Assembly (NCBI RefSeq): GCF_000495815.1 | Contig: NZ_AWGE01000011.1 | Span: forward strand, 1 to 64,000 | Length of the DNA stretch: 64,000 bases | DNA from: Asticcacaulis sp. AC466 | GTDB lineage: Bacteria > Pseudomonadota > Alphaproteobacteria > Caulobacterales > Caulobacteraceae | Reading direction: 5' to 3' | In this document: positions 24,947-33,933 of the stretch, in pieces | Position numbering within the stretch: position 1 is the stretch's first letter | How the letters are laid out: each line of letters starts with the position of its first letter | Position numbers and translations under genes: made by a program | Notes under the pieces: model-generated | Databases searched by the model: none | What the model was told of the DNA's origin: nothing | What the model saw: only the letters and a program-made list of their open reading frames with translations

Positions 24947-27900
24947 GTGAAAAAGATATCTTTGCGATCTGGCCTTATGGCCACGACGACCATTTTTGGC
25001 GTCGCGTTTGGTCTTGGCTCGAATGCATTTGCGCAAGACGCCGCCACGACGACAGCCGCCCCTGAGCCGGTTACCGAAGTTGTGGTCACGGGCTCCATTC
25101 TGCGTAAGAAGAACCTGACCTCCATTTCGCCGTTGACCACCTTGACCTCCAATGACTTGGAAAAGCGCGGCGTGACGACTGTTGAGAACGTTGCGCAACG
25201 CCTGCCGGGAAACAACGGCGGCGCCATGACCAACAACTGGTCCGCCAACGGCAACTTCGCCTCGGGCGCCTCGGCGATCTCGCTGCGCGGCTTGACCAGC
25301 AACTCGACCCTGGTTCTGGTCGATGGCATGCGCCTGGCCTATTATCCGCTGGCCGATGACGCGACGCGTAACTTTGTCGATCTGAACACCATTCCGAATG
25401 CGATTATCGACCGCGTCGAAGTCTTGCAGGATGGCGCCTCTGCCACCTACGGCGCTGACGCTATCGCCGGCGTTGTTAACGTTATCACCAAGAAACAGTT
25501 CACGGGTTTGACCGCGAAAGTCTATGCCGGGACATCGGAAAAAGGGGGGGGCGATGTCAAAGGCTTCTCTGCTCTCTGGGGCAAAGGCAATTTGGCCACT
25601 GATGGCTACAACTTCTATATCAGCGCTGAATATCAAAAAGATGACCTGCTGAGCTTCAATGAGCGCGGCTATCCGTACAACACCGCCGACCAGAGCTCGA
25701 CCTGTGGCACTAGCATCGTCAACGGCGCGAAGACCTGCCGGACAAACGGCGTTCAAAACGGCATCCAGTTTGATGGCCGCTTCCTTGGCGTAGGCACAAC
25801 CACAGTCGCGACCGTGCGTCCCTACAATGCTGCTGCTACGTCTGCCGCCGGTAACTGGCAGTTGCTTAATCCGACAGCCGGTTGCGGAAGCCTGAAGGCA
25901 GTTACAATTGGCGCCGCCAACCTGAGCGTTCCCGTCGCCGGTGTTCCAGCAGGCACGGTTCTTTGTCAACAGGATAACGTCAACTTGTACAGCGTTATCA
26001 TTCCGGAAAATGAGCGCAAGAGTGTCACTATGCGCTTCACCAAGCGTTTCAGCGACACCATGGAAGGTTATGCCTCTCTTAACCTCTATGAAAACAGCAC
26101 CTACAGCTATGGTTCGCCGCGCAGCATTCGCCAGCAAGCGACGCCAGGTGCCGCAGGCACGACCTATAGCACGGCTGCCGGTTCGGCTGATTTCCCGGGC
26201 GCATTTGGTATTTACTTGCCGATCTATGTCTGTCCGCGTGGCACAACGGCTGCTTGTACCTCGGCTAACGGCACGCTGAATCCGAACAACCCGTTCGCAG
26301 GTGCCGGCGAAGTGGCGCGAATTGCTTATTCCTTCGGGGATCTGCCCTACTTTGTCACGACTGACTCGAAGACGTCTCGTTTCACCGCTGGCTTCAAAGG
26401 CACGGCTCTGGGCTGGGATTACAACGTTGACCTGACGGGGATGCAGTCCGAGCTGGAATACCAGCAACATGGTCGTCTTTATGCGAAACACCTGATTGAT
26501 GTGGTTAAGGACGGGTCGTACAATTTTATGAACCCGTCGCAAAATACTCAAGCGGTTCGCGACTACCTGGCGCCGACTGTCATCCAGAACTCGAAGTCTC
26601 AGTTGGCTCAGCTCCAGTTCACAGCGGGCCGTTCGCTGATGGATCTGGCGGGGGGGCCTCTGCAATTGGGTGTTGGAGCGTCCTTCCGTTACGAAATGGT
26701 TGACAACCCCTCCGCCAACCCCGACCCCGTCGGTGGTGATCCGCGCGAGCGTTATTTCACGGTCAATCCGTTCGGCGCCAAGGGGCAGCGCACTGTATCT
26801 GCTGCGTCTTTCGAACTTGACGCGCCGTTTACAGATGCCTTGACGTTGAACCTGAGCGGACGCTACGATAGCTATTCGACTGGCTTCTCGTCTTTCTCGC
26901 CGAAAATTGCCGGAAGCTATAAGGCGACCGACAAGCTAACCTTCCGCGGTGCCTTCTCGAAGGGCTTCCGCGCCCCGGCTATCGCGGAAACCAATGCCGA
27001 TCCGTCGACGGGTTTCATCACCCTGACCGCGCCGGATTCTTTCTTGGCCGCTCATAATAACAATGGCTATGGCGAAGGGTATTCGGTCGGTCTGACCACC
27101 GTTTCTTCGGCTGATTTGAAGCCGGAAAAATCGGAAGGTCGCAGCCTGGGCTTCGTCTTTACGCCGACCCGCAACCTCGCCTTCACACTGGACTACTATA
27201 AGATCCATAAGGACGGCATCATCCAGGGTGGCAATTATGCGCCGGCTCTGGACGCCTACTTTGCCGGCCAACCGATTCCCGCCGGTTTCAAGGTTATCCC
27301 GGGCACGCCGGATCAGCTTAACCCTACCGCTTTGCCAACACCTGGCTTTGTTCAGTACGGCCTGATTAACCTGTCGTCTCAGGATAACGAAGGGTTCGAT
27401 GCCTCCGCCTCGGCGCGCTTCAACTTGGGGCCGGTTCGTTGGACCTCGTCTGCCGAAGCCACCTACATCCAGTCCTTCACCCAGACCTATCCGGACGGTA
27501 CCAAGCTCCGCTATGATGGCACGCTCGGCAACAACCAGATCACCTCGGGTTCGGGTACGCCGAAACTGCGTGGTAACTGGCAAAATACCTTCGACTACGG
27601 CAAGGCTTCGGTTTCGGCCACCGTCTATTACATCAGCGGTTACAAGTCGATTGCCGCCGATAACGGTGACGATTATTACGGCACCTGCGCTGACGGAAGC
27701 ACCGCTGCCTTCTATCGCGACGGCGCCACTCCGGTTGTGTGTAACGTCGACTCCTTCACCTATGTCGACTTGCATGGCTCGTACCAAATCACGGATAACT
27801 ACTCGATCCAGCTGGATATCCTGAATGCGTTCAACGCGAATGCCCCTCAGGACCCGAGCTCGACCTATGGCATTACCAACTACAACGTGGCTTTCCACAG

Positions 27901-27952
27901 CCCGGGCGTCATGGGCCGTTACTTCAAGCTGACTGGCAAGGTTAACTTCTAA
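24947..27952 (+). CDS. TonB-dependent receptor
   Basis: This outer-membrane receptor of about 1000 residues has a signal peptide (cleavage near SNAFAQ), a Pro-rich linker, a TonB-box-like TEVVVTGS segment, the plug domain (about 45-165) with LRGLTSNSTLVLVDGMRL and DGASATYGADAIAGVVN, and a 22-strand barrel rich in aromatic residues ending in GRYFKLTGKVNF. It imports a siderophore, vitamin or oligosaccharide using TonB energy; the ligand is not evident, and no transporter or regulator is adjacent. The start is a GTG at 24947, chosen because GGAG lies six bases before it and because it yields a normal signal peptide. A strong terminator follows. Confidence 0.92.
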   Translation: MKKISLRSGLMATTTIFGVAFGLGSNAFAQDAATTTAAPEPVTEVVVTGSILRKKNLTSISPLTTLTSNDLEKRGVTTVENVAQRLPGNNGGAMTNNWSANGNFASGASAISLRGLTSNSTLVLVDGMRLAYYPLADDATRNFVDLNTIPNAIIDRVEVLQDGASATYGADAIAGVVNVITKKQFTGLTAKVYAGTSEKGGGDVKGFSALWGKGNLATDGYNFYISAEYQKDDLLSFNERGYPYNTADQSSTCGTSIVNGAKTCRTNGVQNGIQFDGRFLGVGTTTVATVRPYNAAATSAAGNWQLLNPTAGCGSLKAVTIGAANLSVPVAGVPAGTVLCQQDNVNLYSVIIPENERKSVTMRFTKRFSDTMEGYASLNLYENSTYSYGSPRSIRQQATPGAAGTTYSTAAGSADFPGAFGIYLPIYVCPRGTTAACTSANGTLNPNNPFAGAGEVARIAYSFGDLPYFVTTDSKTSRFTAGFKGTALGWDYNVDLTGMQSELEYQQHGRLYAKHLIDVVKDGSYNFMNPSQNTQAVRDYLAPTVIQNSKSQLAQLQFTAGRSLMDLAGGPLQLGVGASFRYEMVDNPSANPDPVGGDPRERYFTVNPFGAKGQRTVSAASFELDAPFTDALTLNLSGRYDSYSTGFSSFSPKIAGSYKATDKLTFRGAFSKGFRAPAIAETNADPSTGFITLTAPDSFLAAHNNNGYGEGYSVGLTTVSSADLKPEKSEGRSLGFVFTPTRNLAFTLDYYKIHKDGIIQGGNYAPALDAYFAGQPIPAGFKVIPGTPDQLNPTALPTPGFVQYGLINLSSQDNEGFDASASARFNLGPVRWTSSAEATYIQSFTQTYPDGTKLRYDGTLGNNQITSGSGTPKLRGNWQNTFDYGKASVSATVYYISGYKSIAADNGDDYYGTCADGSTAAFYRDGATPVVCNVDSFTYVDLHGSYQITDNYSIQLDILNAFNANAPQDPSSTYGITNYNVAFHSPGVMGRYFKLTGKVNF

Positions 27953-27977
27953 CCCTGTCTTCAGTATCTGAATGAAG

Positions 27978-28008
27978 AAGGCGGTGTCGAAAGGCACCGC
28001 CTTTTTTT
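27978..28008 (+). terminator. Terminator of the TonB-dependent receptor gene
   Basis: A GGCGGTG/CACCGCC stem (27980-27986 with 27995-28001), extended by A-T pairs at its base, is followed by seven T residues, 28 bp after the stop codon. Confidence 0.92.
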
Positions 28009-28240
28009 GTACGTCGTTTCGAAGAATATCGGATGCGCATTCAGCCCCTCTGGGCGCGGGGGCTCCCAGGTGAGGAGGATTTGGAGAGCGTATCTGTCAA
28101 CACCCGCCGGAGAAACAAGCCCGAAACGAACCACTTCGGCGCCGTTAGGTCTCGGTTTTGCGCCAATGCCATCGAGTTATATGACAACTATTCGGCGCCA
28201 AAGCGACCCTGACAATTAGTATTCGCCCGAGAGCCGCCAC
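28009..28240. other. Intergenic region between two convergent terminators
   Basis: The 230 bp between the receptor terminator and the sppA terminator contain only a short 70-codon frame without ribosome binding site or recognisable product. I see no RNA gene or repeat here. Confidence 0.5.
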
Positions 28241-28269
28241 AAAAAAAACGCCCGGATTGACCGGACGTT
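28241..28269 (-). terminator. Terminator of sppA
   Basis: Read on the minus strand, a nine-pair stem with one mismatch (28261-28269 with 28248-28256) and a five-base loop is followed by eight T residues, 27 bp after the sppA stop codon. Confidence 0.9.
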
Positions 28270-28295
28270 TTCTCAGCTGAAATTCTGAACCTTGA

Positions 28296-30080
28296 TTAGC
28301 GCATAGACGGTTGATACGGCTCCGGGGCCAGAACATTGGCGCCGCGTTCGCGCAGGCGTTCGTCGCTGGCCTGCTGTATCATCATTTCGGCCTTTGGATC
28401 GCTCATGGCCCATCCCAGGAAGGAGAGGGCCTTCACTCCGCTCATGCCCATATGGACGCCTTGCTTGGCTGCGCCGAACAAGGTCGCGCGCTCGCCATAA
28501 TTGATAAGGCGTACGTCGGCTTTGGCATCGATCTTGGCCAAAGACTTGGCGACATCAATGGCGTCATAGAAGCCGCCGAGACGATCGACCAGATGGAGCC
28601 CCAACGCCTGTTCGCCCGTCCACACCCGCCCCTTGGCAATGTCTCGAACGGTCGCTTCCGGCAGCTTACGGCCGGTGGCGACGTGCTGGATGAAGCCATT
28701 GTAGATTTCATCGATCCAGCCCGACACCGCGGCGCGCTGCGCAGGCGTGAAGGCCTGGTTCTGGCTGAAGGCCTGGGCATAGGTGCCGCCGACCGAGATG
28801 TCACGATCATCAATGCCGAAACGGCTCAGCGCGTCGCCGATGGCGAACTTGCCGCCGAACACGCCGATAGATCCCGTGAGAGTCGATGGATTGGCGACAA
28901 TCGACGAAGCGCCCGAAGACACCCAATAGCCGCCCGACGCCGCGTATTCGCCCATGGACACGACAACCGGCTTTCCGGCCGCCTTGGCGGCCTGCATGGC
29001 CTGAGCGATCTGTTCGGAAGCGGTATCCGATCCCCCCGGCGACGACACGCGGAAGACAATGGCCTTTACGCTGCTATCCTTGGCGGCCTTATAGAAGGCG
29101 TTGGCGACCTCATCCGAAATCATGCCCTGGCTGCCGCCGAATGTGCTGCGGCTGCCGGCGCGGCCCGTCATGATGGCGCCTTCGCCATCGATGACCGCTA
29201 TGACGTCGCCCGACATGCCGGGCGTCAAGGTGCGCTCGTAGTCTCCGATATCCATAATCTTGGCGCCGTCACCCGCGCGTTGCAAGGCGGCGTCCTCGGC
29301 TTCCTGAACCTGGCCCAGCTTATCGACCAGCCCAAGCTTCAACGCCTGCTCGGCGCCGTAAGGGCCGGCTTCCAGCGTGGATTTCAACTTGCCAGCGTCA
29401 GTGCGCCGGTCAGAAGCTGCGGCCTTTATCATGGAGCCATAAATGCTGTTCATCCAGCCCAGCGTCGCCTCACGGTGCGCCGGCGTATAGTCGCTATAGA
29501 GATATGGATTGACCGCGTTTTTGAATTCATAACGCTGCTCATATTCGGCCTTGATGCCGTACTTGTCGAAAGCGCGCTTGAGGAACATGGTCGAGGTCGA
29601 AATGCCGGTGACCTGGAAAGAGGCGTGCGGCTGCATCCACAGATTGCCCGACGACGCGCCCAGCATGTAGGAGGCAACGACCATGGTGTCGGGATAGAGG
29701 CCTTGGCTATGGGCCAGGACCGGCTTATTGGCGCGGCGGACATAGACGATAGCGTTGCGGATTTCCTCAGCAGCGGATGGCGACATGCCACCCTCAGGCA
29801 AGCGAATGAAGACGCCCTTGACCTTCGGATCGTCGGCGGCATGATGCAGCGTCGTCACCACGTCGATCGTCGACAGCTTTCCACCGGTCAGGAAGTCCAG
29901 CGGTTGCTTGGAACTTTGATCCGTCATCGCCTGGCGCAAGTCGAGGGACAGCACGACATTGCCTGCCACCTTGGGCTTCGATGCCGAGGCAATACCAATG
30001 ACCAATGCAATGGGGAGGACCACAAAGACGACCAGCAAGGCGGTGACGACCGCCGCCAGCGTAATAAAGAACTGTTTCAT
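28296..30080 (-). CDS. sppA: Signal peptide peptidase SppA, 67K type (protease IV)
   Basis: SppA degrades cleaved signal peptides in the membrane. The 594-residue protein has one N-terminal transmembrane segment (about residues 5-32) and two tandem ClpP-like domains, as in the long 67K form. The catalytic serine is in the second domain (GEYAASGGYWVSSGA), and the general-base lysine in the first domain corresponds to the YEFKNAVNPYLY segment. SSPGGSDTASE and LTGSIGVFGGKF are further S49 motifs. Length matches the E. coli type. The gene is monocistronic with its own terminator; about 130 bp separate it from trhO. Confidence 0.94.
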   Translation of the reverse strand: MKQFFITLAAVVTALLVVFVVLPIALVIGIASASKPKVAGNVVLSLDLRQAMTDQSSKQPLDFLTGGKLSTIDVVTTLHHAADDPKVKGVFIRLPEGGMSPSAAEEIRNAIVYVRRANKPVLAHSQGLYPDTMVVASYMLGASSGNLWMQPHASFQVTGISTSTMFLKRAFDKYGIKAEYEQRYEFKNAVNPYLYSDYTPAHREATLGWMNSIYGSMIKAAASDRRTDAGKLKSTLEAGPYGAEQALKLGLVDKLGQVQEAEDAALQRAGDGAKIMDIGDYERTLTPGMSGDVIAVIDGEGAIMTGRAGSRSTFGGSQGMISDEVANAFYKAAKDSSVKAIVFRVSSPGGSDTASEQIAQAMQAAKAAGKPVVVSMGEYAASGGYWVSSGASSIVANPSTLTGSIGVFGGKFAIGDALSRFGIDDRDISVGGTYAQAFSQNQAFTPAQRAAVSGWIDEIYNGFIQHVATGRKLPEATVRDIAKGRVWTGEQALGLHLVDRLGGFYDAIDVAKSLAKIDAKADVRLINYGERATLFGAAKQGVHMGMSGVKALSFLGWAMSDPKAEMMIQQASDERLRERGANVLAPEPYQPSMR

Positions 30081-30216
30081 GCTTAACCCGAAGTCCCCCG
30101 ATATATTCAGCGGATACCATAACGTTTAATACTACAACGTCAAATGAAGTCGCTGTCATATAGAGGCAATGAGGCGCAGCTGTGGCCTGAAAACAAACCC
30201 CAGGATGGCAAATCGA

Positions 30217-31137
30217 TCAGAACTTAATTCGACCGGTATGCTGGCGCGGTGTCTGCTTTTGCGTCGGTGGGCGGTCATGGGCGTGGCGGGATTGCCCCAG
30301 GCAATGCGGGCAGGAAGCGCCCTTAATATAGCTTGGTTGCGCCTGGTCTTCGGCGGTGAGGGCGTGGTCGCAGTGCAGGCATAGGACGGCGGTCGTTGAC
30401 GGGTTCAGGTCGTGATCGACGGCGATGCGTTCATCGAACACGAAACACTCGCCCGCCCATAATGATTCCACACGCGGCACGTCTTCGAAATATTGCAGGA
30501 TGCCACCTTTAAGGTGATAGACGTCCTCAATGCCTTGGTCGATCAGCCAGGAGGTATATTTTTCGCAACGGATGCCACCGGTGCAGAAGGTCGCCACCTT
30601 TTTGCCTTTCAAGGCTTCGGCATTGTCGCGCGTCCATTGCGGCAAATGCTTGAAGTTCGGAATATTCGGGTCGATGGCATTGCGGAAGGTGCCCAGATTC
30701 ACTTCGTAATCGTTGCGCGTATCGATGATGACCACGTCGTTTCGGGAGATCAGAGCGTTCCAATCCTTAGGCTCGACATATTGGCCGAACCGCTTCATCG
30801 ACACCGGCTCACCCAGGCCGATGGTTTCCTTTTTCAACCGAACCCGTACCTTGCCGAAGGGCTGGTAGTCCGCATAGGACTCTTTCCATGTGATGGGGGC
30901 GCCGATCAGGTCGGTTTGAAGATAGGTCAAAAAACTGTCGATCGCCTCGCGCGTCCCCGCCATGGTCGAATTGATGCCCTCGGCCGTGATCAGCAGTGAG
31001 CCCTTGATGCCAAGGTCAGTCAGCCGCTCAAGCAGCGGCGCCTGCATCGCTTCGAAATGGGGAAAGTCGAAGAAATGATAGAAGGCGGCGATGACGTAAG
31101 GGGGCGGGCTTGGCGGGCGATCAAACATGGCGCGCAC
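30217..31137 (-). CDS. trhO: tRNA uridine(34) hydroxylase, rhodanese domain
   Basis: TrhO (YceA) hydroxylates U34 of certain tRNAs to 5-hydroxyuridine, using oxygen. The 306-residue protein has the N-terminal acylphosphatase-like domain (GIKGSLLITAEGINSTMAG), the central rhodanese domain with the catalytic-loop FCTGGIRCEKYTSWL, and a C-terminal cysteine-containing region (CLHCDH and CPHC) that looks like a small zinc site. Length is typical. Start is ATG at 31137 or the third-codon ATG downstream. The MEKHLA gene ends only 10 bp upstream on the same strand, so they may be co-transcribed. Confidence 0.93.
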   Translation of the reverse strand: MRAMFDRPPSPPPYVIAAFYHFFDFPHFEAMQAPLLERLTDLGIKGSLLITAEGINSTMAGTREAIDSFLTYLQTDLIGAPITWKESYADYQPFGKVRVRLKKETIGLGEPVSMKRFGQYVEPKDWNALISRNDVVIIDTRNDYEVNLGTFRNAIDPNIPNFKHLPQWTRDNAEALKGKKVATFCTGGIRCEKYTSWLIDQGIEDVYHLKGGILQYFEDVPRVESLWAGECFVFDERIAVDHDLNPSTTAVLCLHCDHALTAEDQAQPSYIKGASCPHCLGQSRHAHDRPPTQKQTPRQHTGRIKF

Positions 31138-31147
31138 CTATCACATT

Positions 31148-31621
31148 TTACAGGAAGCGCCAATCCCGGATAAAGGCAGCCTGACCGTGACGGACACCTT
31201 CTGTGTCGACGACGTTCCATAAAACCGTGTTGCGTATTTCGAACCGCTGGCCATTGGCGGATACGCGCACCCCGGCATAGTAATCGATGCCGCCGGTTTC
31301 CAGGGCAGCTCTAAGCAGCGCGTCTCGATCCGATTGGATATCGGGCGTGCCTTCGGCACTCAGGCGCGAGGGCAGGCGGGTAAAAGCCGCCCAATCCATT
31401 TCCCACAACTCCAAGGCCTGCGCATTGGCGTAGCGAAAGATCGGATCGGCCTCTATGCCGTGAGACACTATGGCTTGCGGCGCGTCGAACAGCGCCCGAG
31501 CCAGCTCGTGATCCGGCAAGACAGCCGCATCCGGCACTATGAATTGACCGGTGAAGCGATGAAAGCTTTGCGCCATCAGACGGTTATAGGCGGAAACTGC
31601 GGGGATGAGAAAAGGTGGCAT
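31148..31621 (-). CDS. MEKHLA domain protein
   Basis: The product of about 157 residues matches the MEKHLA domain, a PAS-related domain known from plant transcription factors and some bacteria: LMAQSFHRFTGQ, then ALFDAPQAIVSHGIEADPIFRYANAQALELWEMDW, then a terminal strand GQAAFIRDWRFL. Bacterial members are single-domain proteins of unknown role. I place the start at the ATG at 31621, which keeps the family N-terminus and overlaps the upstream hydrolase gene by 38 bp; a start at 31576 would avoid overlap but cut the first helix. Confidence 0.75.
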   Translation of the reverse strand: MPPFLIPAVSAYNRLMAQSFHRFTGQFIVPDAAVLPDHELARALFDAPQAIVSHGIEADPIFRYANAQALELWEMDWAAFTRLPSRLSAEGTPDIQSDRDALLRAALETGGIDYYAGVRVSANGQRFEIRNTVLWNVVDTEGVRHGQAAFIRDWRFL

Positions 31622-32318
31622 GAATAAAGGGCCAGATGACATCGGAGACGAGATAGGTTGGATCGTCCTGCAAGACAAAGTGCGGCGCGTCAACCTCCAC
31701 AACAGTTATATGTCGGTTGACGGCGGTCATGTCATCCACGCATCGTTTGGGTATCAATCGGTCGCGCCGCCCGCGAATGTACATGATAGGCATGTCCAGA
31801 GCCGCCAACTGTGGACGAACATCACAATCAAGCACAGCGCCCAGGCGCGTTCTCAAGACGTCGCGATCAATCGCTTGAAGAGACGCGAGAATGTCCTTTG
31901 CCATGAATTTTGTCTTCTGACTGAGGAGCGTGATCGCGACCACCCAGGCCGGTACTTTCACGCTGTCTGTCAGGAACAGGCACCGCTTAAGTAGAAGTGC
32001 CATTCGCGGCCAAGGCGTAACCGCGAAAGTCGCAGTCAATATCAAAATATCTGGCGGATGGCTCACCATCCCGGCCATCAGAATTGCCAATGGGCCGGAA
32101 AAGGATTCGGCGATGAGGATATAATTGCGGTCTGTAGGTATGTCCGGAAGCAAATATTCGCACAGTTTCGCATAATCCATTGCTTCGTTCGCCGGATAGC
32201 TCAGGATGCGAGTCTCCAGATGCAGGGACAAGGCTGCCGCGAAATGCATTGAAAAATAACCTGTCCCATCCGTTCCAGGCAGCAGCAGACATAGCGGTTT
32301 TCGGTCGGAATGTGCCAT
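31584..32318 (-). CDS. Alpha/beta hydrolase
   Basis: The protein of about 244 residues has an alpha/beta hydrolase fold: an oxyanion-side LLLPGTDGTGY near the N-terminus, the nucleophile elbow LIAESFSGPLA (Ser as nucleophile, with the usual first Gly replaced by Ala), the acid in GRRDRLIP and the His in DAPHFVLQ. Esterase, lipase or thioesterase activity is likely; substrate is unknown. I use the ATG at 32318 since preceding in-frame codons are not conserved-looking. The gene overlaps the MEKHLA gene start by 38 bp, so these and trhO probably form one operon. Confidence 0.8.
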   Translation of the reverse strand: MAHSDRKPLCLLLPGTDGTGYFSMHFAAALSLHLETRILSYPANEAMDYAKLCEYLLPDIPTDRNYILIAESFSGPLAILMAGMVSHPPDILILTATFAVTPWPRMALLLKRCLFLTDSVKVPAWVVAITLLSQKTKFMAKDILASLQAIDRDVLRTRLGAVLDCDVRPQLAALDMPIMYIRGRRDRLIPKRCVDDMTAVNRHITVVEVDAPHFVLQDDPTYLVSDVIWPFIHATFSHPRSFRL

Positions 32319-32444
32319 ATGCCTATGATAATAAAAAGATTGGGGAAAAAATAAGCTAAAGGGATTGCGTTCGTCAAAACCTTGCGCTATCTCCACGCCT
32401 CTCGCGGCGACAAGCTACTTGGTCACGCGGGACCGGCTATATGC

Positions 32445-32518
32445 TGGGGAATGGTGTAATGGTAACACTCCGGTTTTTGGTACCGTCATTCTAGGTTCGA
32501 GTCCTAGTTCCCCAGCCA
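32445..32518 (+). tRNA. tRNA-Gln (anticodon TTG), CCA encoded
   Basis: The acceptor stem TGGGGAA pairs with TTCCCCA and is followed by discriminator G and an encoded CCA. The D-arm is GTGT-AATGGTA-ACAC, the anticodon loop TTTTGGT gives TTG, and the T-arm is CTAGG-TTCGAGT-CCTAG. The first pair of the anticodon stem (positions 27-43) is C-T rather than C-G. Confidence 0.95.
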
Positions 32519-32895
32519 AACAGCTTATTATTTTTTCCAAAACTCAATTGCGCTAGTGGTGTTCGGCTCAGATGGGCTTTGAGCCGTTGAATTGCGCTTT
32601 GTATTCCGCAAAAATGTAGCCGCGAACGGCTGAGCGAACAGACGGTAGCCGCGCATCTTCATTTCCCCTGCCAAGCACATACCGGGGAAGGTGAGGAGAG
32701 CGATGAGCAAGCGCCAGGAAAAACGGGCCGCCCGCATAAGGCGGCGGTACCCTCGGGTCAGAAATTTAAGTCGTCATGACGGATAAAGACAAGCTTACCG
32801 CCGTCAGTTACCTTGTATGTAGGCTTGCAGTCGGATTTCAGTGCGCAAGTCCGCAGATTGAGATAGGGTGATCCGGTTTAGCGCGGGGGGAAGGC
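32519..32895. other. 377-bp gap after tRNA-Gln
   Basis: No supported gene. A 69-codon minus-strand frame (32528-32737) starts with a weak signal-like segment but has no clear ribosome binding site and reads into the tRNA flank, so I leave it out. The last 15 bases hold a GGGGGGAAGG-type ribosome binding site for the antiporter gene. Confidence 0.5.
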
Positions 32896-33906
32896 ATGGG
32901 GTTTATTCATAGCTATCTAAACTGGATTTACGTTGCCGGCGGCTTCGTGGCGCTTTTCTTCGGCGGAGAGGGGTTGATCCGAGGGGCTATTGCGCTGGCA
33001 GAGCGCTTGCATTTGCCCAAGCTGTTAATCGGCCTGACTATTGTCGGCTTTGGAACCTCCATGCCGGAACTGCTTGTGAGTCTGAAGGCGGTTCGGGACC
33101 ACGCGCCGGATGTGGCCGTTGGGAATGTTGTTGGTTCAAACATCGCAAATATCTTGCTGATCGCGGGGCTCGGCGCCCTGATTCGCCCCATGTCTACGCA
33201 AAGCCCAGGGCTTAAGCGGGACGTCCTCGTAATGCTCGCGGCTTCCATTGCGCTGGCTGTCCTGGCATGGAGAGGTGTTATTGACAGTGCGGCTGGTATG
33301 GCGATGGTAGGCGCTATCGGCATCTACCTGATCATCGCGCTCATTACCGGCCGCAAAGCGGCGCGCCTGAACGAAACCGATGCTGCCCCAGGGCGGCCAC
33401 TCTCCATCCCACTTTCCCTGGTCTTCATTTCCGTTGGTATGGGCTTGCTTGTCGCGGGAGCCAATTTTCTGGTCGAAGGAGCGACGGCCATTGCCAGCTC
33501 GATGGGCGTCTCTCAGGCGATAATTGGACTCACACTTGTGGCGGTCGGTACGTCGCTGCCGGAACTGACGGTGAGTGTAATCGGCGCAGTAAAAGGTCAG
33601 AATGAGGTGAGTTTGGGTAACGTCCTCGGCAGCAACATATTCAATATCTTCGCCGTCCTGGGCGTTACCGCGTGGCTCCTTCCAATTGCCGTTTCACAAC
33701 GGTTTCTGGCTGTCGATATTCCCCTGTTGGTCGCGGTGAGCCTGGCGATTTGCGTAGTGATATTCTGTAGCCGACGCGTTGGCCGGTTAACAGGCCTCAT
33801 GTTCTTATTCATCTACGCGGCTTACATGTATTGGCTCAGCATGGGAGCTGAACAGTTGACGGCGTTGCAACATCTGCTGCGCGTCCACCCTGCGACTGGC
33901 GCCTAA
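32896..33906 (+). CDS. Calcium/sodium antiporter (CaCA family, YrbG-like)
   Basis: The 336-residue inner-membrane protein has about ten transmembrane segments arranged as two homologous halves. Each half carries the CaCA alpha-repeat: GFGTSMPELLVSLKA with GNVVGSNIANILLIAG in the first, and AVGTSLPELTVSVIGA with GNVLGSNIFNIFAVLG in the second. These bind the cations and mediate exchange of Ca2+ for Na+ or H+. A strong GGGGGGAAGG element precedes the start. It converges with the racemase gene; no partner gene is evident. Confidence 0.94.
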   Translation: MGFIHSYLNWIYVAGGFVALFFGGEGLIRGAIALAERLHLPKLLIGLTIVGFGTSMPELLVSLKAVRDHAPDVAVGNVVGSNIANILLIAGLGALIRPMSTQSPGLKRDVLVMLAASIALAVLAWRGVIDSAAGMAMVGAIGIYLIIALITGRKAARLNETDAAPGRPLSIPLSLVFISVGMGLLVAGANFLVEGATAIASSMGVSQAIIGLTLVAVGTSLPELTVSVIGAVKGQNEVSLGNVLGSNIFNIFAVLGVTAWLLPIAVSQRFLAVDIPLLVAVSLAICVVIFCSRRVGRLTGLMFLFIYAAYMYWLSMGAEQLTALQHLLRVHPATGA

Positions 33907-33933
33907 AGACGTAGAGGCCGCCTCAGAGGGCAA

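Noticed and set aside
24926-26665. Long minus-strand frame antisense to the TonB-dependent receptor
   Set aside because: The composition is Arg- and Gly-rich without family motifs, and the plus-strand receptor is unambiguous.
28007-28219. 70-codon frame after the receptor terminator
   Set aside because: It begins inside the terminator T-run, lacks a ribosome binding site and has no similarity that I can see.
28311-30086. Open frame of 591 codons on the plus strand, antisense to sppA
   Set aside because: It mirrors sppA almost end to end, has no recognisable domains and no ribosome binding site; it is a by-product of GC-rich codon use in the real gene.
32528-32737. 69-codon minus-strand frame with a hydrophobic N-terminus
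   Set aside because: The signal-like segment is weak, there is no convincing start signal, and the C-terminal part is basic and low in information.
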